Below, one piece after another: positions 1-12,846 of a DNA stretch of 64,000 nucleotides (positions are counted from its first letter, which is position 1; each line of letters begins with the position of its first letter). The position numbers and the translations under genes are program-made. The stretch spans positions 3,285,216 through 3,349,215 of the forward strand of contig RPFO01000050.1 in the NCBI GenBank assembly GCA_009746045.1, read 5' to 3'. The stretch is from Mesostigma viride (Eukaryota > Streptophyta > Mesostigmatophyceae > Mesostigmatales > Mesostigmataceae). The notes under the pieces were generated by a model that saw only the letters and a list, made by a program, of their open reading frames with translations, was not told where the DNA came from and ran no database searches.

Positions 1-3000
1 CTCCCCCTTTCACGCTCTATCATCACATCGCAGCTATTTCTGCTCCCCCTTTCATGCTCTATCATCACATCGCAGCTATTTCTGCTCCCCCTTTCACGCT
101 CTATCATCACACCGCAGCTATTTCTGCTCCCCCTTTCATGCTCTATCATCACACCGCAGCTATTTCTGCTCCCCCTTTCACGCTCCATCATCACATCGCA
201 GCTATTTCTGCTCCCCCTTTCACGCTCTATCATCACATCGCAGCTATTTCTGCTCCCCTTTCATGCTCCATCATCACATCGCAGCTATTTCTGCTTCCCC
301 TTTCACGCTCTATCATCACACCGCAGCTATTTCTGCTCCCCCTTTCACGCTCTATCATCACACCGCAGCTATTTCTGCTTCCCCTTTCACGCTCCATCAT
401 CACACCGCAGCTATTTCTGCTCCCCCTTTCACGCTCTATCATCACATCGCAGCTATTTCTGCTCCCCCTTTCATGCTCTATCATCACATCGCAGCTATTT
501 CTGCTCCCCCTTTCATGCTCTATCATCACACCGCAGCTATTTCTGCTCCCCCTTTCACGCTCTATCATCACACCGCAGCTATTTCTGCTCCCCCTTTCAC
601 GCTCTATCATCACATCGCAGCTATTTCTGCTCCCCCTTTCACGCTCTATCATCACATCGCAGCTATTTCTGCTCCCCCTTTCATGCTCTATCATCACACC
701 GCAGCTATTTCTGCTCCCCCTTTCACGCTCTATCATCACACCGCAGCTATTTCTGCTCCCCCTTTCATGCTCTATCATCACACCGCAGCTATTTCTGCTC
801 CCCCTTTCACGCTCCATCATCACATCGCAGCTATTTCTGCTCCCCCTTTCACGCTCTATCATCACACCGCAGCTATTTCTGCTCCCCCTTTCACGCTCCA
901 TCATCACACCGCAGCTATTTCTGCTCCCCCTTTCATGCTCTATCATCACACCGCAGCTATTTCTGCTCCCCCTTTCACGCTCTATCATCACATCGCAGCT
1001 ATTTCTGCTTCCCCTTTCACGCTCCATCATCACATCGCAGCTATTTCTGCTCCCCCTTTCACGCTCTATCATCACACCGCAGCTATTTCTGCTCCCCCTT
1101 TCACGCTCTATCATCACACCGCAGCTATTTCTGCTTCCCCTTTCACGCTCTATCATCACACCGCAGCTATTTCTGCTCCCCCTTTCACGCTCCATCATCA
1201 CATCGCAGCTATTTCTGCTCCCCCTTTCACGCTCTATCATCACACCGCAGCTATTTCTGCTCCCCCTTTCATGCTCTATCATCACACCGCAGCTATTTCT
1301 GCTCCCCCTTTCACGCTCTATCATCACACCGCAGCTATTTCTGCTCCCCCTTTCATGCTCTATCATCACACCGCAGCTATTTCTGCTCCCCCTTTCACGC
1401 TCCATCATCACACCGCAGCTATTTCTGCTTCCCCTTTCATGCTCTATCATCACACCGCAGCTATTTCTGCTCCCCCTTTCACGCTCTATCATCACATCGC
1501 AGCTATTTCTGCTCCCCCTTTCACGCTCTATCATCACACCGCAGCTATTTCTGCTCCCCCTTTCACGCTCTATCATCACATCGCAGCTATTTCTGCTCCC
1601 CCTTTCATGCTCTATCATCACACTGCAGCTATTTCTGCTTCCCCTTTCATGCTCTATCATCACACCGCAGCTATTTCTGCTCCCCCTTTCACGCTCTATC
1701 ATCACATCGCAGCTATTTCTGCTTCCCCTTTCACGCTCTATCATCACACCGCAGCTATTTCTGCTCCCCCTTTCATGCTCTATCATCACATCGCAGCTAT
1801 TTCTGCTCCCCCTTTCATGCTCTATCATCACACCGCAGCTATTTCTGCTCCCCCTTTCATGCTCTATCATCACATCGCAGCTATTTCTGCTTCCCCTTTC
1901 ATGCTCTATCATCACATCGCAGCTATTTCTGCTCCCCCTTTCATGCTCTATCATCACATCGCAGCTATTTCTGCTCCCCCTTTCACGCTCTATCATCACA
2001 CCGCAGCTATTTCTGCTCCCCCTTTCATGCTCCATCATCACACCGCAGCTATTTCTGCTCCCCCTTTCATGCTCTATCATCACACCGCAGCTATTTCTGC
2101 TCCCCCTTTCATGCTCTATCATCACACCGCAGCTATTTCTGCTTCCCCTTTCATGCTCTATCATCACATCGCAGCTATTTCTGCTCCCCCTTTCACGCTC
2201 TATCATCACACCGCAGCTATTTCTGCTCCCCCTTTCACGCTCTATCATCACACCGCAGCTATTTCTGCTCCCCCTTTCACGCTCTATCATCACATCGCAG
2301 CTATTTCTGCTCCCCCTTTCATGCTCTATCATCACACCGCAGCTATTTCTGCTCCCCCTTTCACGCTCTATCATCACATCGCAGCTATTTCTGCTCCCCC
2401 TTTCACGCTCTATCATCACACCGCAGCTATTTCTGCTCCCCCTTTCATGCTCTATCATCACATCGCAGCTATTTCTGCTCCCCCTTTCACGCTCTATCAT
2501 CACATCGCAGCTATTTCTGCTCCCCCTTTCATGCTCTATCATCACACCGCAGCTATTTCTGCTCCCCCTTTCACGCTCTATCATCACATCGCAGCTATTT
2601 CTGCTCCCCCTTTCACGCTCTATCATCACACCGCAGCTATTTCTGCTCCCCCTTTCATGCTCTATCATCACACCGCAGCTATTTCTGCTCCCCCTTTCAC
2701 GCTCTATCATCACACCGCAGCTATTTCTGCTCCCCCTTTCACGCTCTATCATCACACCGCAGCTATTTCTGCTCCCCCTTTCACGCTCTATCATCACACC
2801 GCAGCTATTTCTGCTCCCCCTTTCATGCTCTATCATCACATCGCAGCTATTTCTGCTCCCCCTTTCACGCTCTATCATCACATCGCAGCTATTTCTGCTC
2901 CCCCTTTCACGCTCTATCATCACACCGCAGCTATTTCTGCTCCCCCTTTCATACTCTATCATCACACCGCAGCTATTTCTGCTCCCCCTTTCACGCTCTA

Positions 3001-3838
3001 TCATTACATCGCAGCTATTTCTGCTTCCCCTTTCACGCTCTATCATCACATCGCAGCTATTTCTGCTCCCCCTTTCATGCTCTATCATCACACCGCAGCT
3101 ATTTCTGCTCCCCCTTTCATGCTCTATCATCACATCGCAGCTATTTCTGCTTCCCCTTTCACGCTCTATCATCACACCGCAGCTATTTCTGCTTCCCCTT
3201 TCATACTCTATCATCACACCGCAGCTATTTCTGCTTCCCCTTTCACGCTCTATCATCACACCGCAGCTATTTCTGCTCCCCCTTTCACGCTCTATCATCA
3301 CACCGCAGCTATTTCTGCTCCCCCTTTCATGCTCTATCATCACATCGCAGCTATTTCTGCTTCCCCTTTCACGCTCTATCATCACATCGCAGCTATTTCT
3401 GCTCCCCCTTTCATGCTCTATCATCACATCGCAGCTATTTCTGCTCCCCCTTTCATGCTCTATCATCACATCGCAGCTATTTCTGCTTCCCCTTTCATGC
3501 TCTATCATCACACCGCAGCTATTTCTGCTCCCCCTTTCACGCTCTATCATTACATCGCAGCTATTTCTGCTCCCCCTTTCACGCTCCATCATTACATCGC
3601 AGCTATTTCTGCTCCCCCTTTCACGCTCCATCATTACACCGCAGCTATTTCTGCTCCCCCTTTCACGCTCTATCATTACACCGCAGCTATTTCTGCTCCC
3701 CCTTTCACGCTCTATCATTACACCGCAGCTATTTCTGCTCCCCCTTTCACGCTCTATCATTACACCGCAGCTATTTCTGCTCCCCCTTTCATGCTCTATC
3801 ATTACACCGCAGCTATTTCTGCTCCCCCTTTCACACTA
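1..3838. repeat. 42-bp minisatellite, about 91 copies
   Basis: A head-to-tail array of a 42-bp unit runs from the window edge to 3838. Copies differ at a few recurring positions: ctat/ccat, catcgc/caccgc, cacgctc/catgctc and ctcccc/ttcccc. From about 3541 every copy carries tcattac instead of tcatcac, so the right end is a distinct sub-block. Because 42 is a multiple of three and the unit lacks stops in several frames, it creates reading frames of over 1,100 codons on both strands. These have no unique sequence and are artefacts. The array lies downstream of the last visible exon of the HRDC gene (minus strand, donor at 4007), so it probably sits in an intron or 3' flank of that gene. Confidence 0.97.
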
Positions 3839-4007
3839 TACATAGGCTACGCGAGAGCAACTCCCTCGAGGTCGGATCGCCTTCGTCCCAGGAGCTGTAC
3901 CTACACAACAGCTGCACAGCCAACCTGGATGGTCGTTTCCATTTGTCCAGACTCCAAAAGCCAAGCATCGAAAGATTGGGAAAAAGAATCACTCTCTCAT
4001 GACTCAC

Positions 4008-5627
4008 GTCCAGCCCCTCTGCGTGCCGCCCCACGGAGGCCGGCACGGCCAGCACAGCCCCGTTGCCGCCCACCAGCAGCCGGCGGTCCTCCACGACCTC
4101 CTTGACAAAGCCGCCTGGAGGCATGTGCTGGCGCACGAGTCCCAGGATCTCCTCGCCATACTTGCGGCACTTTTCAGAGCCGATGCCCTTGACCTGGGTG
4201 CGTTGCGAACAGGGGGATGCGAGGGGGGGATTGATCAACGTGACGATTAGTTAATTTTATATGTTCGTGGGTGTCGTGGTTGCGGCTCCAAACCGATGCC
4301 CTTGACCTGCACGGGTGCTGCCATTGGTGGGCGGGCATGTGGTGCGGGGATACATCGACTGTATAAGTACATCAAGTACATGAACGTGTTGGGATGTGCT
4401 GTTGTTGCCGATACTGGCGAATATGATCTGTTGGTATAGGATAATGCTGGCATAGCATATTGGTGGCATAGTATATTGGTGGCAGAGTAAATTGGTGCCA
4501 GAGTATATTGGTGGCATAGCAAATTGGTGGCATAGTATCTTGGCGGCATAGACTATTGGTGGCATATAATATTGGTGGCATAGTTGGGTGGGTGCGCATA
4601 ACCATGACAACGTAGTTCGTGCGTTGGCGGATGCTTGTTGTTGTGGTCATAGGTTGGAGGCACGTCGCTAATGGGGCGTGCGTGGAGAGATGCGGGTGGA
4701 GGCGGGAGTCAGTAGGCCAGGGGGGCGGGGGGAAGGGGAAACAATTGATGGGGAATAAAGAAAACATGCATAGAGGGGGAGGGGGTGGACCCAGCTTCTC
4801 CAGCATTACAGGCTTTGTCCTTTGGGTTACTTCACATGGCTGATAGTTGTTTTCATCATCATCAATGAGACAACCATCGCAGGCCAGAAATCCGGATTAT
4901 TGCAATTACCAACGTGATTTGTACCCCGCCCCCACCCACCAGCTCTTCAGGTGTGACGGACTTTGTCTTTTGGGTTTCTTCACAAGACTGATAGCTATTA
5001 TCATCGTTATTGCCATTGTCCACGCTATTAGAATGACCCCCACCCACCTGCACCAGCTCTTCGAGCGTGACAGGCTTGTGTGCCGCGATCTCGTCCAAGC
5101 TTGCGTTGTTGATGATGCAGAAGGAGGAGACGCATGCCTCCACCGAGCGCGCGTGGCGCCACGCCTTGAGGCTCGCGTAGATGGCCTCGCCCACCTCGGA
5201 GAGGGGGCGGCGCGCCACATCCTCCATCTTGTCCAGCTTGGCGCGCTTCTGGCGAACGGAGCCCACGAGAACAGAACGCCACACAGAAAAAGAACGCATC
5301 AGGAACAGAACGCCACCCAGAAAATAACGCACCAAGAACAGAGAGAAACGCAGAAAAGAACACACCAAGAAAGACAGACGCATAGAAAGGAACGCACCAA
5401 GGGGAGAGACACAAAGACAAGCCAAAGCAAGCATGGGTACATTGGGAAATTTGCAACGGGTAGATTGGGTAATTTACAACGGGTAAACTGGGTAATCTAC
5501 AATGGGTAAATTGGGTAATTTACAATGGGTCAAGTGTCACACCTGGCACGCTTCTGGCAGACAGAAAGTAGACACCCACACCCACACGCACACACACGCA
5601 CACACACACACACACACAACACTCGCA

Positions 5628-5671
<44 letters not shown>

Positions 5672-8600
5672 TTACGGTACTTAACTAACACACATGCACA
5701 TGCATTGGCAGCCCCTCACACAGGCGAAGGGTTAGATTCCAAACTTTGAGCCACCCCCGTAGCCCACCCCCCATCCCCCAAAGCCCCCCGCAGTAACCCT
5801 ACCAGAAGCAACCCCTAGGCTTCGTGAGTGCCAACCTTTGGGGGTCGATTGACCCGGGTCTAGCCCCCGGCCCACATCCATCACGGCCCACCATGTTTAG
5901 CCCCCCATGCCAAACACACCTTCATCGGCCGGGGCGCGTGCGGTCCACTTCCACCGTTCACGTCCACTTGCGTCCCGCCACCCGCATGGCTGCCCTGCCC
6001 ATGATGCGCGCCGTGGCCAAGTGGCAGTGCGTCCATGCTGGCGTCCACATCCGCCTCGCCCCCATTGGCCGGTCGCTGGCCCCCGTGGCGGCGGGTTATG
6101 GCCAGGATCTCCTCGCCGTAGCGCCGCACCTTGTCCTGGCCGATGCCCACGATCTGATGCAGGAAAAAGGGCAACAAGGGGGCGCATAGTAAAATATTAA
6201 TTGATAGTCAGATAACTCAGGAGTGGCGCCGCACGTTGTCCTAGCGCCGATGCCGACGATCAGCGGGGCAGAGGAAAGCCAGGCAATTAAGTAGGCACAT
6301 TCTTGATAGATAAAATATCAAATTATTCAACTCAGTAGCGCCGCACTCGGTACTGGCCGATGCCGACGATCAGTGGGGCAGAAACAAGGCAATGTAGGCA
6401 TGGGTCTGGCTCATTAAGAATTTATTCGGTACTGCTAGTTGATCAGCGATGCACTGTGGATGTAGCGGACACCGGAAAGCGGGGGAAGAACCAAGGCAGC
6501 ACGGAGGCAGGGTCTCGTTAACTGGTAAAAGACAATGGTTTCGCTATCTAAGTGATATCTATATGAGGCACGGGGTCAATTTAATGGTTGTTGTCTATGG
6601 TTTCATGGTCTGGTTGACATCTATAGGAGGCAAGGTTTCATCTACGGGTTGATATCGATTCATCGATGGAGCTGTGCGTGAAGGAGGCATGCTGACCATG
6701 GGGTGACGAATGCGTGCGATGGATGGATTGGTTTAGTAATTAAGGCATGAGATGGATTGATTAGTTTGAGACGGATTGATTAGTTTAGTAATCAAGGCAT
6801 GATATAGATTGGTTAGAAAGTTTAGTAATTAAGGTGTATTAAGGGGGCACTAACATGATTTGCTGTCTAGTTGAAGTATTAATTTACGAGGGCATCCAGG
6901 TGGCCTGTGCTGAACTTATGGTACATCATAAAGTGATGAGCCCATTCGGGCGGCAAGGAGCCACATACATAGCGAGATCATTACAGAGTCTGTTGTATCA
7001 ATTGAGGTGTGAAGGAGCATTCAAGGCACGAAAAAGCTGGAGGCTGATGGCAAGAGTCGGTGCAAGGTCTGTGGGCAGGGAGAGGCGACAGGGTCCTCAA
7101 CACTACTCCAGGGTCCTTGACACTGCTCCCTACCATTCCGTTCACACCGCTCCCTACGATTCAGTTCCCCACATGGTGGGGAAGAGGGTGAAAGGGGAGA
7201 ACCGGGCGAAAGCGCTGGTGGAGGGGTGTTTTCTTGTGTGCTGCAGAAGCATACCGGCCCACGCTCATCCGTACACCATCAGTACACCGAGCAGGTAGCT
7301 TGGCACTGCGCTCTACAAGCACGTTTCATCAGCGCGAGCCATGGGCCACACATGACAGCCATGATAGCGACAGGGCTTCATCTCATGTTAAGGCTTGATG
7401 TCATGTTGGGAGTTGATGTCATGTTGGGGGGTGATGTCGTGTTGGGGGTTGATGTCATGTCGGGGGTCGATGGCATGTTGGGGGTCGATGTCATGTTGGA
7501 GGTAGATGTCGTGTTGGGGCTTGATGTCATGTCGGGGGCTGATCTCGTGTCGCATGCCTAGCCTATTCTTGGGTCCGATCCCACGCCAACTCCCCCACGC
7601 CCCTCATGTGTAGCCCATTCTTGGGTTCCATCCCACGCCAACTCCCCCACGCCCCTCATGTGTAGCCCATTCTTGGGTTCCATCCCACGCCAACTCCCCC
7701 ACGCCCCTCATGTGTAGCCCATTCTTGGGTTCGATCCCACGCCAACTCCCCCACGCCCCTCATGTGTAGCCCATTCTTGGATCCGATCCCACGCCAGCCA
7801 TCCGACGCCCTAATCCAACTTGTATTCTTTGCCCAAGTGAGTACCACGGCCGATTATTTTTACCTGCATTATCAACAATAAGTACGTGACTGTGTACCCT
7901 TACCCAGGTGCTTCGAGGGATCCCAGCCATCCACCGCTACCGGCCCGCCCAACGGGGGCATTGTAACTTGAATTTGACATTACTGCATTGCTATCAAGGT
8001 ATTGGCAAGGATGGTGAGCTGCTAGCATGTGCACAATAATTAGACTTGTATATTAAGGTTTGTACATAGAAGAGTAATAGAGTACTGGACAGCCTAGCGG
8101 TGTTAGGCGAGTGAAGGAATGCGTTGTCCTTTAGTAGCTCGAGTAGGTGTAGAAAAAGCGGACATGTGATGCAGGTGACGGGCAGGGGACCAAGTGCGGT
8201 TTGGAGCATCGTGGTACTACGGCATGCCCATGTAACCACCTTACACATACAAGTGCATAAAAATGGTGTGTGAAACACAAAAAAAAGCAGCAGCAAGGAT
8301 GCCGGGCATTTTTTATGATGCTAATCTGGTGAAGCACAGAAACAAGGCTTTGGCTCAAACAGAAGACCGCATAGCTGGCTCCTGTCCAACAGATTGGGCA
8401 TGGCCTTGGTAATTCAAGTCCGAGAAGCTAGCAGGAAAGTTAGCAGCCAGCCTCGCAATGCCTTATGCTAACCGCTACTGCTGGCTAAAGAGGGAGGAGT
8501 GAAATCCACTCTATCTATTTGGGCAGTTCAAGGGCTTTAAAAGGGCAACTTAGTACCTGTAGCAACTCGTCTTGCCTCGTGGGGCATGTCCGCGCTATTT

Positions 8601-9132
8601 CCCGCAATGACGAATCTCTCAGGATGTGGAAAGCTGGTTTCTGTAAGCTGCGGGACACATGCAGCCGCCACGTCCTCATTTCTTCTATCAACGAGCCCGG
8701 GGCGCCCGCCGCGGATGGCTGGTACGGAGGGCCGCTAGCACTGCCCGCGTGTTGCGCAGATTCTCCATGCATATGCGCTCTGTCTGCGCCAGCGGACGGG
8801 TCGTTCGAGGGCGAAGGCGGAGTAGACTTCGTTGGTTCATAGCGTTCAGAATCCCCTGATTCACTCGGCGAGTCCTCCGCCCGTTTCTCACCAGTGATAG
8901 GTTCACCGTCCGAGAATTCTTGTTCTTCGTCGTGATACCGTCGGGGATCTCGTCGCTCTGCTGCCTCATGGGAATTGTCTGACGGTGATTCGGATTTCAC
9001 TTTTCTATCTGCAGAAAAACTATCCAATTTCGCCCCATTCTCTCCCCGACCAGGAGGCACTTCCGACGAGCTTGGCATTTTCTGAGCTCTGGGCCCGTTG
9101 AGATCAATCTCATGTTTATCTTCCATATCCAT
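4008..9132 (-). CDS. Tandem HRDC-domain protein (RecQ/RNase D-associated nucleic-acid-binding module), 3' part outside visible exons
   Basis: Four exons are supported, in transcript order: 9132-8557, 6153-5920, 5248-5048 and 4193-4008. All junctions are phase 0 with donors gtacta, gtgtgt, gtgggt and gtgagt. The visible product is about 399 residues. Residues 1-147 are acidic, Ser/Pro-rich and probably disordered. HRDC domain 1 spans exons 1-2: a helix with MRTWR, then [12 protein letters not shown], then [17 protein letters not shown] after the junction. HRDC domain 2 spans exons 3-4: [20 protein letters not shown], then [17 protein letters not shown]. The intron falls at the same place in both domains, just before the (V)GIG helix-hairpin, which points to an internal duplication. 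HRDC domains bind DNA or RNA in RecQ helicases and RNase D. No helicase or exonuclease motifs are visible, so the catalytic part may lie downstream, or the protein may be HRDC-only. The ATG at 9132 (or 9126) follows an in-frame TGA, but an upstream acceptor at about 9157 could make this an internal exon. The donor at 4007 shows that the gene continues leftwards. Confidence 0.8.
4289..4312 (-). repeat. Copy of HRDC exon 4 acceptor edge
   Basis: The stretch ccgatgcccttgacctg matches the 5' edge of HRDC exon 4 (4181-4193 and acceptor) and lies about 107 bp upstream of it inside the intron. It keeps the coding start (VKGIG) in part. It is one of many exon-edge copies in this window. Confidence 0.65.
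4440..4600. repeat. Short minisatellite (about 15-16 bp)
   Basis: About ten degenerate copies of ggtggcatagtatatt lie in the HRDC intron between exons 3 and 4. The units are AT-rich and vary in length. Confidence 0.85.
5440..5532. repeat. Minisatellite (about 19 bp) in HRDC intron
   Basis: About four to five copies of a unit like gggtaaattgggtaattta, directly followed by sequence resembling the acceptor edge of HRDC exon 3 (cgcttctggc at about 5549 against 5245). Confidence 0.8.
5573..5669. repeat. (CA)n microsatellite
   Basis: CA dinucleotide tract with CACGCA interruptions, inside the HRDC intron between exons 2 and 3. Confidence 0.95.
6118..6390 (-). repeat. Three tandem copies of HRDC exon 2 5' edge with acceptor
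   Basis: The real exon 2 edge is at 6118-6163. Diverged copies at about 6224-6275 and 6333-6390 share gcgccgcac, ccgatgcc and acgatca plus the intronic side. Spacing is about 107 bp. Each copy extends across the coding start (V/GIG) into the intron, so a block spanning the splice junction has been duplicated rather than intron alone. Confidence 0.8.
7377..7553. repeat. 21-bp minisatellite in HRDC intron 1
   Basis: About eight copies of a unit like ttgatgtcatgttgggggt. It lies in the large intron 6154-8556. The remainder of that intron (6400-7370 and 7860-8550) shows no recognisable feature. Confidence 0.9.
7559..7797. repeat. 52-bp minisatellite, about 4.6 copies
   Basis: Units begin tagcccattcttgggt and contain cacgccaactcccccacg. 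Copies are nearly identical, suggesting recent expansion. Confidence 0.95.
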
Positions 9133-9156
9133 CCATACACAAGTGAACGACGTCAC

Positions 9157-12030
9157 TGATATTCAAAAGGTAACATTTACCCCCTCGCTTCCTGGCTGCG
9201 GAGCATTTTCGGTGCCAGGATTGTCGTGTGCTTTTGGTCTGTTCTTGCTAGGTTTTCCTCCATCGCCAATACGCCCTGAACCGGCGACCAGATATGGATC
9301 TATTTGACTGCGAGGCAACAGCACCTTCTTGGCGGTAATCTGTCCACGTGCAGGTTGGAAAACGAAAGCGTTGTTCAGACGTAACTTTGTCCAAGGCACT
9401 CAACCGGTATTCTACGCCTCGTTCACTCAGATTCAGCCAATCCAGCCTGTCGTCCAGTCGTACAAACCCTCGGTCAACTCCGGCCACAGTAACCGCAAGC
9501 CTTTGCCAGGGAACGCCGGAGCATCTGAATATCTATTGGTACTTCGAATATTACGTGGTTATAACAACGGTTGGCCCTAGTAATTATTACAACCGTCATA
9601 TGGACTATAGGTGCATAATGGCGTGTCGGATAGCGCGTGATGTCATATTCGCTCAATCTGATCTGCAGTGCGATATAATCTGCAAATTATATCGGACCCC
9701 GGAGCTGACTTGAGACACGAATACCTACAATTATTAGTACGCGCGTGTCGTACTTGATTTGCGGCGCCTACGGTATTTTGCCCTACGGCAAACCGGTAGT
9801 TAATTGCAGTTTATTGCGTACGCGGCGCCTGCATGTTTGCTGGTAAGTAGGTACATCCCGTTGGGTTCAGTAGCCGACAACCTCCGACAACCATGATTGA
9901 ATAACTGACAAGACCACGATTGACCGCTGTTTGACACACTTCGATTTCTGGAACGCCAGGATGATTAATAATTCGAGAGATATTATGGAAAAAAAACATT
10001 TAAATGGAAATAATTCGAGAGATTGCCGGTATTCCGCTCTCGTCAGCGGGAGGCGCCCGCCACGCTCCACAGCACTAACAGCAGAGATCGCCGGCCCTTC
10101 CACACTCGATCCCACTCGATCCCACTCGATCCCACAATCCACACTCTCCCCACACAGCAGCGCCTCCACAGCAGAGGCCCGGGAACAGTCGGGAAAAATG
10201 GATGGCAATGCATGCGACCTTCCTTCCAGGTATTCCGTTTGGCAAGATCTGAAGGTTTTAGTCAGGTTACGGTACTTGCGACGGTGCCATTGTGTCGGAT
10301 CTCTCCGCGTCAAGTGCTTCGTTGATCTTCCTTGTACACTCGGTAAGCTGTCTGTAGCCGGTCTCGTTGCGATCAAAAGACTTGGTTATGTGAAACCGGG
10401 GGCATAATGCCCCACTGAGTTTCGGTGGACACGTACGGATCGTCGTCGCTATGGCCTTGTCCTCTCGTGGCTTGACCTTCTGCGCCACGGTGCTCCTTGC
10501 AAAGACTGAGCCGTACACGCAGCAGTTGTTGACATGAAAAGAATAGAAAACCATGCTGTGTTTAGGAGGCGGCCCGAAGCCATCATTTCAGGATGTATGC
10601 TGAGTGTATGGATAGCACTTTATGTCTTAGCACCCCTTGCTTATATGTGTTATTGTCGGGTTTTAGCATCTTGATGAGAGATGTATATTGTAGGTACTAT
10701 GCCTTCGTGGTCAATAGCTAAGGTCGTATCAGTGCTTTTAAGCCAAGATTGAAAAGAGCCTAGTCGGTGCCGTTGCAATTTTTACAGGGAGAAAGCAAGC
10801 CATACAAGCGCAGAATAGCAATGGGCTTATAGGTGCAAACTGCCAACCTATCGACCCAAGCCACGAGGCAAACAGCCTCATGAGGTGAGCTCCTTATCAT
10901 GCAGTTGCTGAGTATTGAGTAAGCACAACCTTAGAGGAAGCACACTGATTGGGCAAGATTAACTACTGTGGTACCGGCGTCGCATGTTGCACCAACATCA
11001 TTGATTGTCTGGTTGGTTTTATTGCTTCTCCTCCTCCCCCCTCCCCCTCCCCCTCCCCCTCCCCCCTCCCCCTCCCCCTCCCCCTCCCCCTCCCCCTCCC
11101 CCTCCGCCCTCCGCCCTCTGCCCTCCGCCCTCCTCCCTCCTCCCCCTCCCCTTGCTTCCTGCTTCCTCCTTCCTCTTCTGCTTTACCCCCTAGAGACTCA
11201 GGATGCCTTGTGTGGATTTAATCGTGTGCTGTTCTGCTCAATGTTGAGATTGTCATCATGCTGATATTGCATGGGCTTCAATGGGGTGCTGGCAGTGGCT
11301 GTCTCTTCCAGAATTTTGTTAGTCTTCGATCACGGCTGAAGGGGTAGTCTTCAAGGCTACATGGCGGAATTCTCTCACTGGATCCGGCCTCTGCTGTTGT
11401 TTGACCCCACCTACGCTGCACCAATAACTCAGTCACGCAGTCCTGTTGGGGAGCTGTGAAGAATTTAACACTTAAGGGCATGGTCGAGGCAAAGTGTATT
11501 CCGTGATGCCCTTTGTCATGCTGCAAGTAATTTGGGGGGAAGGATGTTCCCAGGGAGCCCCTCACTGGGTACTTTGGGGGGAAGTGTGTTGCAGAGTACT
11601 ATTTCCGTTGGGTGCCATCTCTGCAGCTAAATGTTTGCCATTCTCAGACGCACTAGTGAAGATACTCTGTTGCTTTACCTGGCCACTTGCTGTGCATATG
11701 TGTGGACTGTGTCTGGTTGTCTCATTGATCTGTCTGGATTTGACTCTGCACGCTTGGCCTTGTCGCAGTATTGTGCTTTTCTGGATAAGTATTGTCGCAT
11801 TGTTTTATTAGTTTACACGTCGGACATCTCTTACGAAAAGCTTGCATTGCATATGTGGTCAGCTCTCATGTTACCAATGCCAAACCATGTGATCCAACAT
11901 GCTGTGCGCATCAAACAGGGATGAAAGGACGAGCAAAAAGTCGGTACCCCATGACTCTCCCAAAGGAGGCGCATAATTGAATGAATGAATGAATGTGACC
12001 CAAATCCTATATCAATCACGCGCTGCGTGC
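9157..12030. other. Gene-poor spacer with weak coding hints
   Basis: No gene could be supported here. On the minus strand at about 9163-9399 an open frame runs in the same frame as HRDC exon 1 and ends at a TGA 30 bp before its ATG. A second minus frame at 9270-9530 also has coding-like composition. These could be unrecognised upstream exons, a 5' UTR or a decayed gene. Minus-strand frames at 10267-10554 and 9867-10376 match nothing I recognise. A CT-rich tract lies at 11034-11160. Confidence 0.4.
11034..11165. repeat. CT-rich (CCCCCT/CCCTCC)n tract
   Basis: Polypyrimidine run of CCCCCTC-type units. The complementary strand is G-rich with potential quadruplex runs. Confidence 0.9.
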
Positions 12031-12034
12031 ATTA

Positions 12035-12295
12035 TCAAGGAGACAACCAGCGCAGGACAGAAATCGGGAGAATTCGGACCATGGTAGCTCGAGCCTGCCG
12101 CTATCTTGTCTGCACGTTCGAGTCGTTCAGGATGATGAATATGCATGAATGGTGATGGAAATGAGTAGCCTTGTGCATTGAAATTATGGCTGGCTTACGT
12201 GTAGAGCGACTAGACATGATCGACCTAGACAGTGGGGCCGGAAACAGCTTGCTTGATCAGGGCGTGTGCTTCGAGCCTAACTGGCCGGGAGTGTC
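12035..12295 (+). repeat. Dispersed repeat family B, copy 1
   Basis: This stretch is homologous to 46150-46395 (minus orientation) and 48515-48672 (plus). All contain gagtcgttcaggatgatgaa and ctcgag within agctcgagc-ctgccg context. A short partial match also lies near 4862-4905. Translation of the family gives a protein-like stretch (GRIRTMVARACRYL) in two copies, so the family probably derives from a transposon coding region. I cannot place it. Confidence 0.7.
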
Positions 12296-12846
12296 TAGTG
12301 GTGAGCACCATTGCTGCGATCGCTCTCCCACCATTTACGAGGAAATACCCGCAAATGGAAAACCATGGCAAAGCTCTAGCTAGTCAGTCATTACGTTAGC
12401 CATGCCATGATTCCAAACGTCCAAGAACTGCACACGGTGCAAATTAAGGCAAAAATCCGGAGGACAGCACTTTTTAAATTATCGTTACGTGAGATCTCCC
12501 TGCCAGTTTTATTAAGACTCATTGCGCCCGAACATCTAGCTAGCGATCGTGATCCATGCTATGCAAGCTGTCATAGCGATCGATTTGGGCCGTGGTGCCC
12601 GCAACGTATACCTGTGACTAGGAACTAGATAGCTACATCTATCCATCCACCCCATATTCATTTCGATCCCTGAGGACCTATGCGCTCACGTGTCGACGCA
12701 GGTACGTGTAAATTATATTGATCGACTAATTATATAAGTACTGCAAGCTGACACAAGCTGAAATTCGATGTTGATGTCACGATTCAATGCATATAGCTAG
12801 CCACCCAACCAGGCTCTGGGAGAAGCGGCCTTTATATATTCTCCTG

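Noticed and set aside
54-4105. Open frames of 1,189-1,280 codons on both strands
   Set aside because: They are translations of the 42-bp minisatellite with no unique domain; the frame is open only because the unit is 14 codons without stops.
7559-7797. CRISPR-like array
   Set aside because: 52-bp units abut without spacers.
9163-9399. Upstream exon joined to HRDC exon 1 by a ~25-bp intron
   Set aside because: Would need an implausibly short intron, and the phases do not match; left as unresolved coding-like sequence.
10267-10554. 95-codon minus-strand frame
   Set aside because: Some coding-like character, but no partner exons or domain identified.
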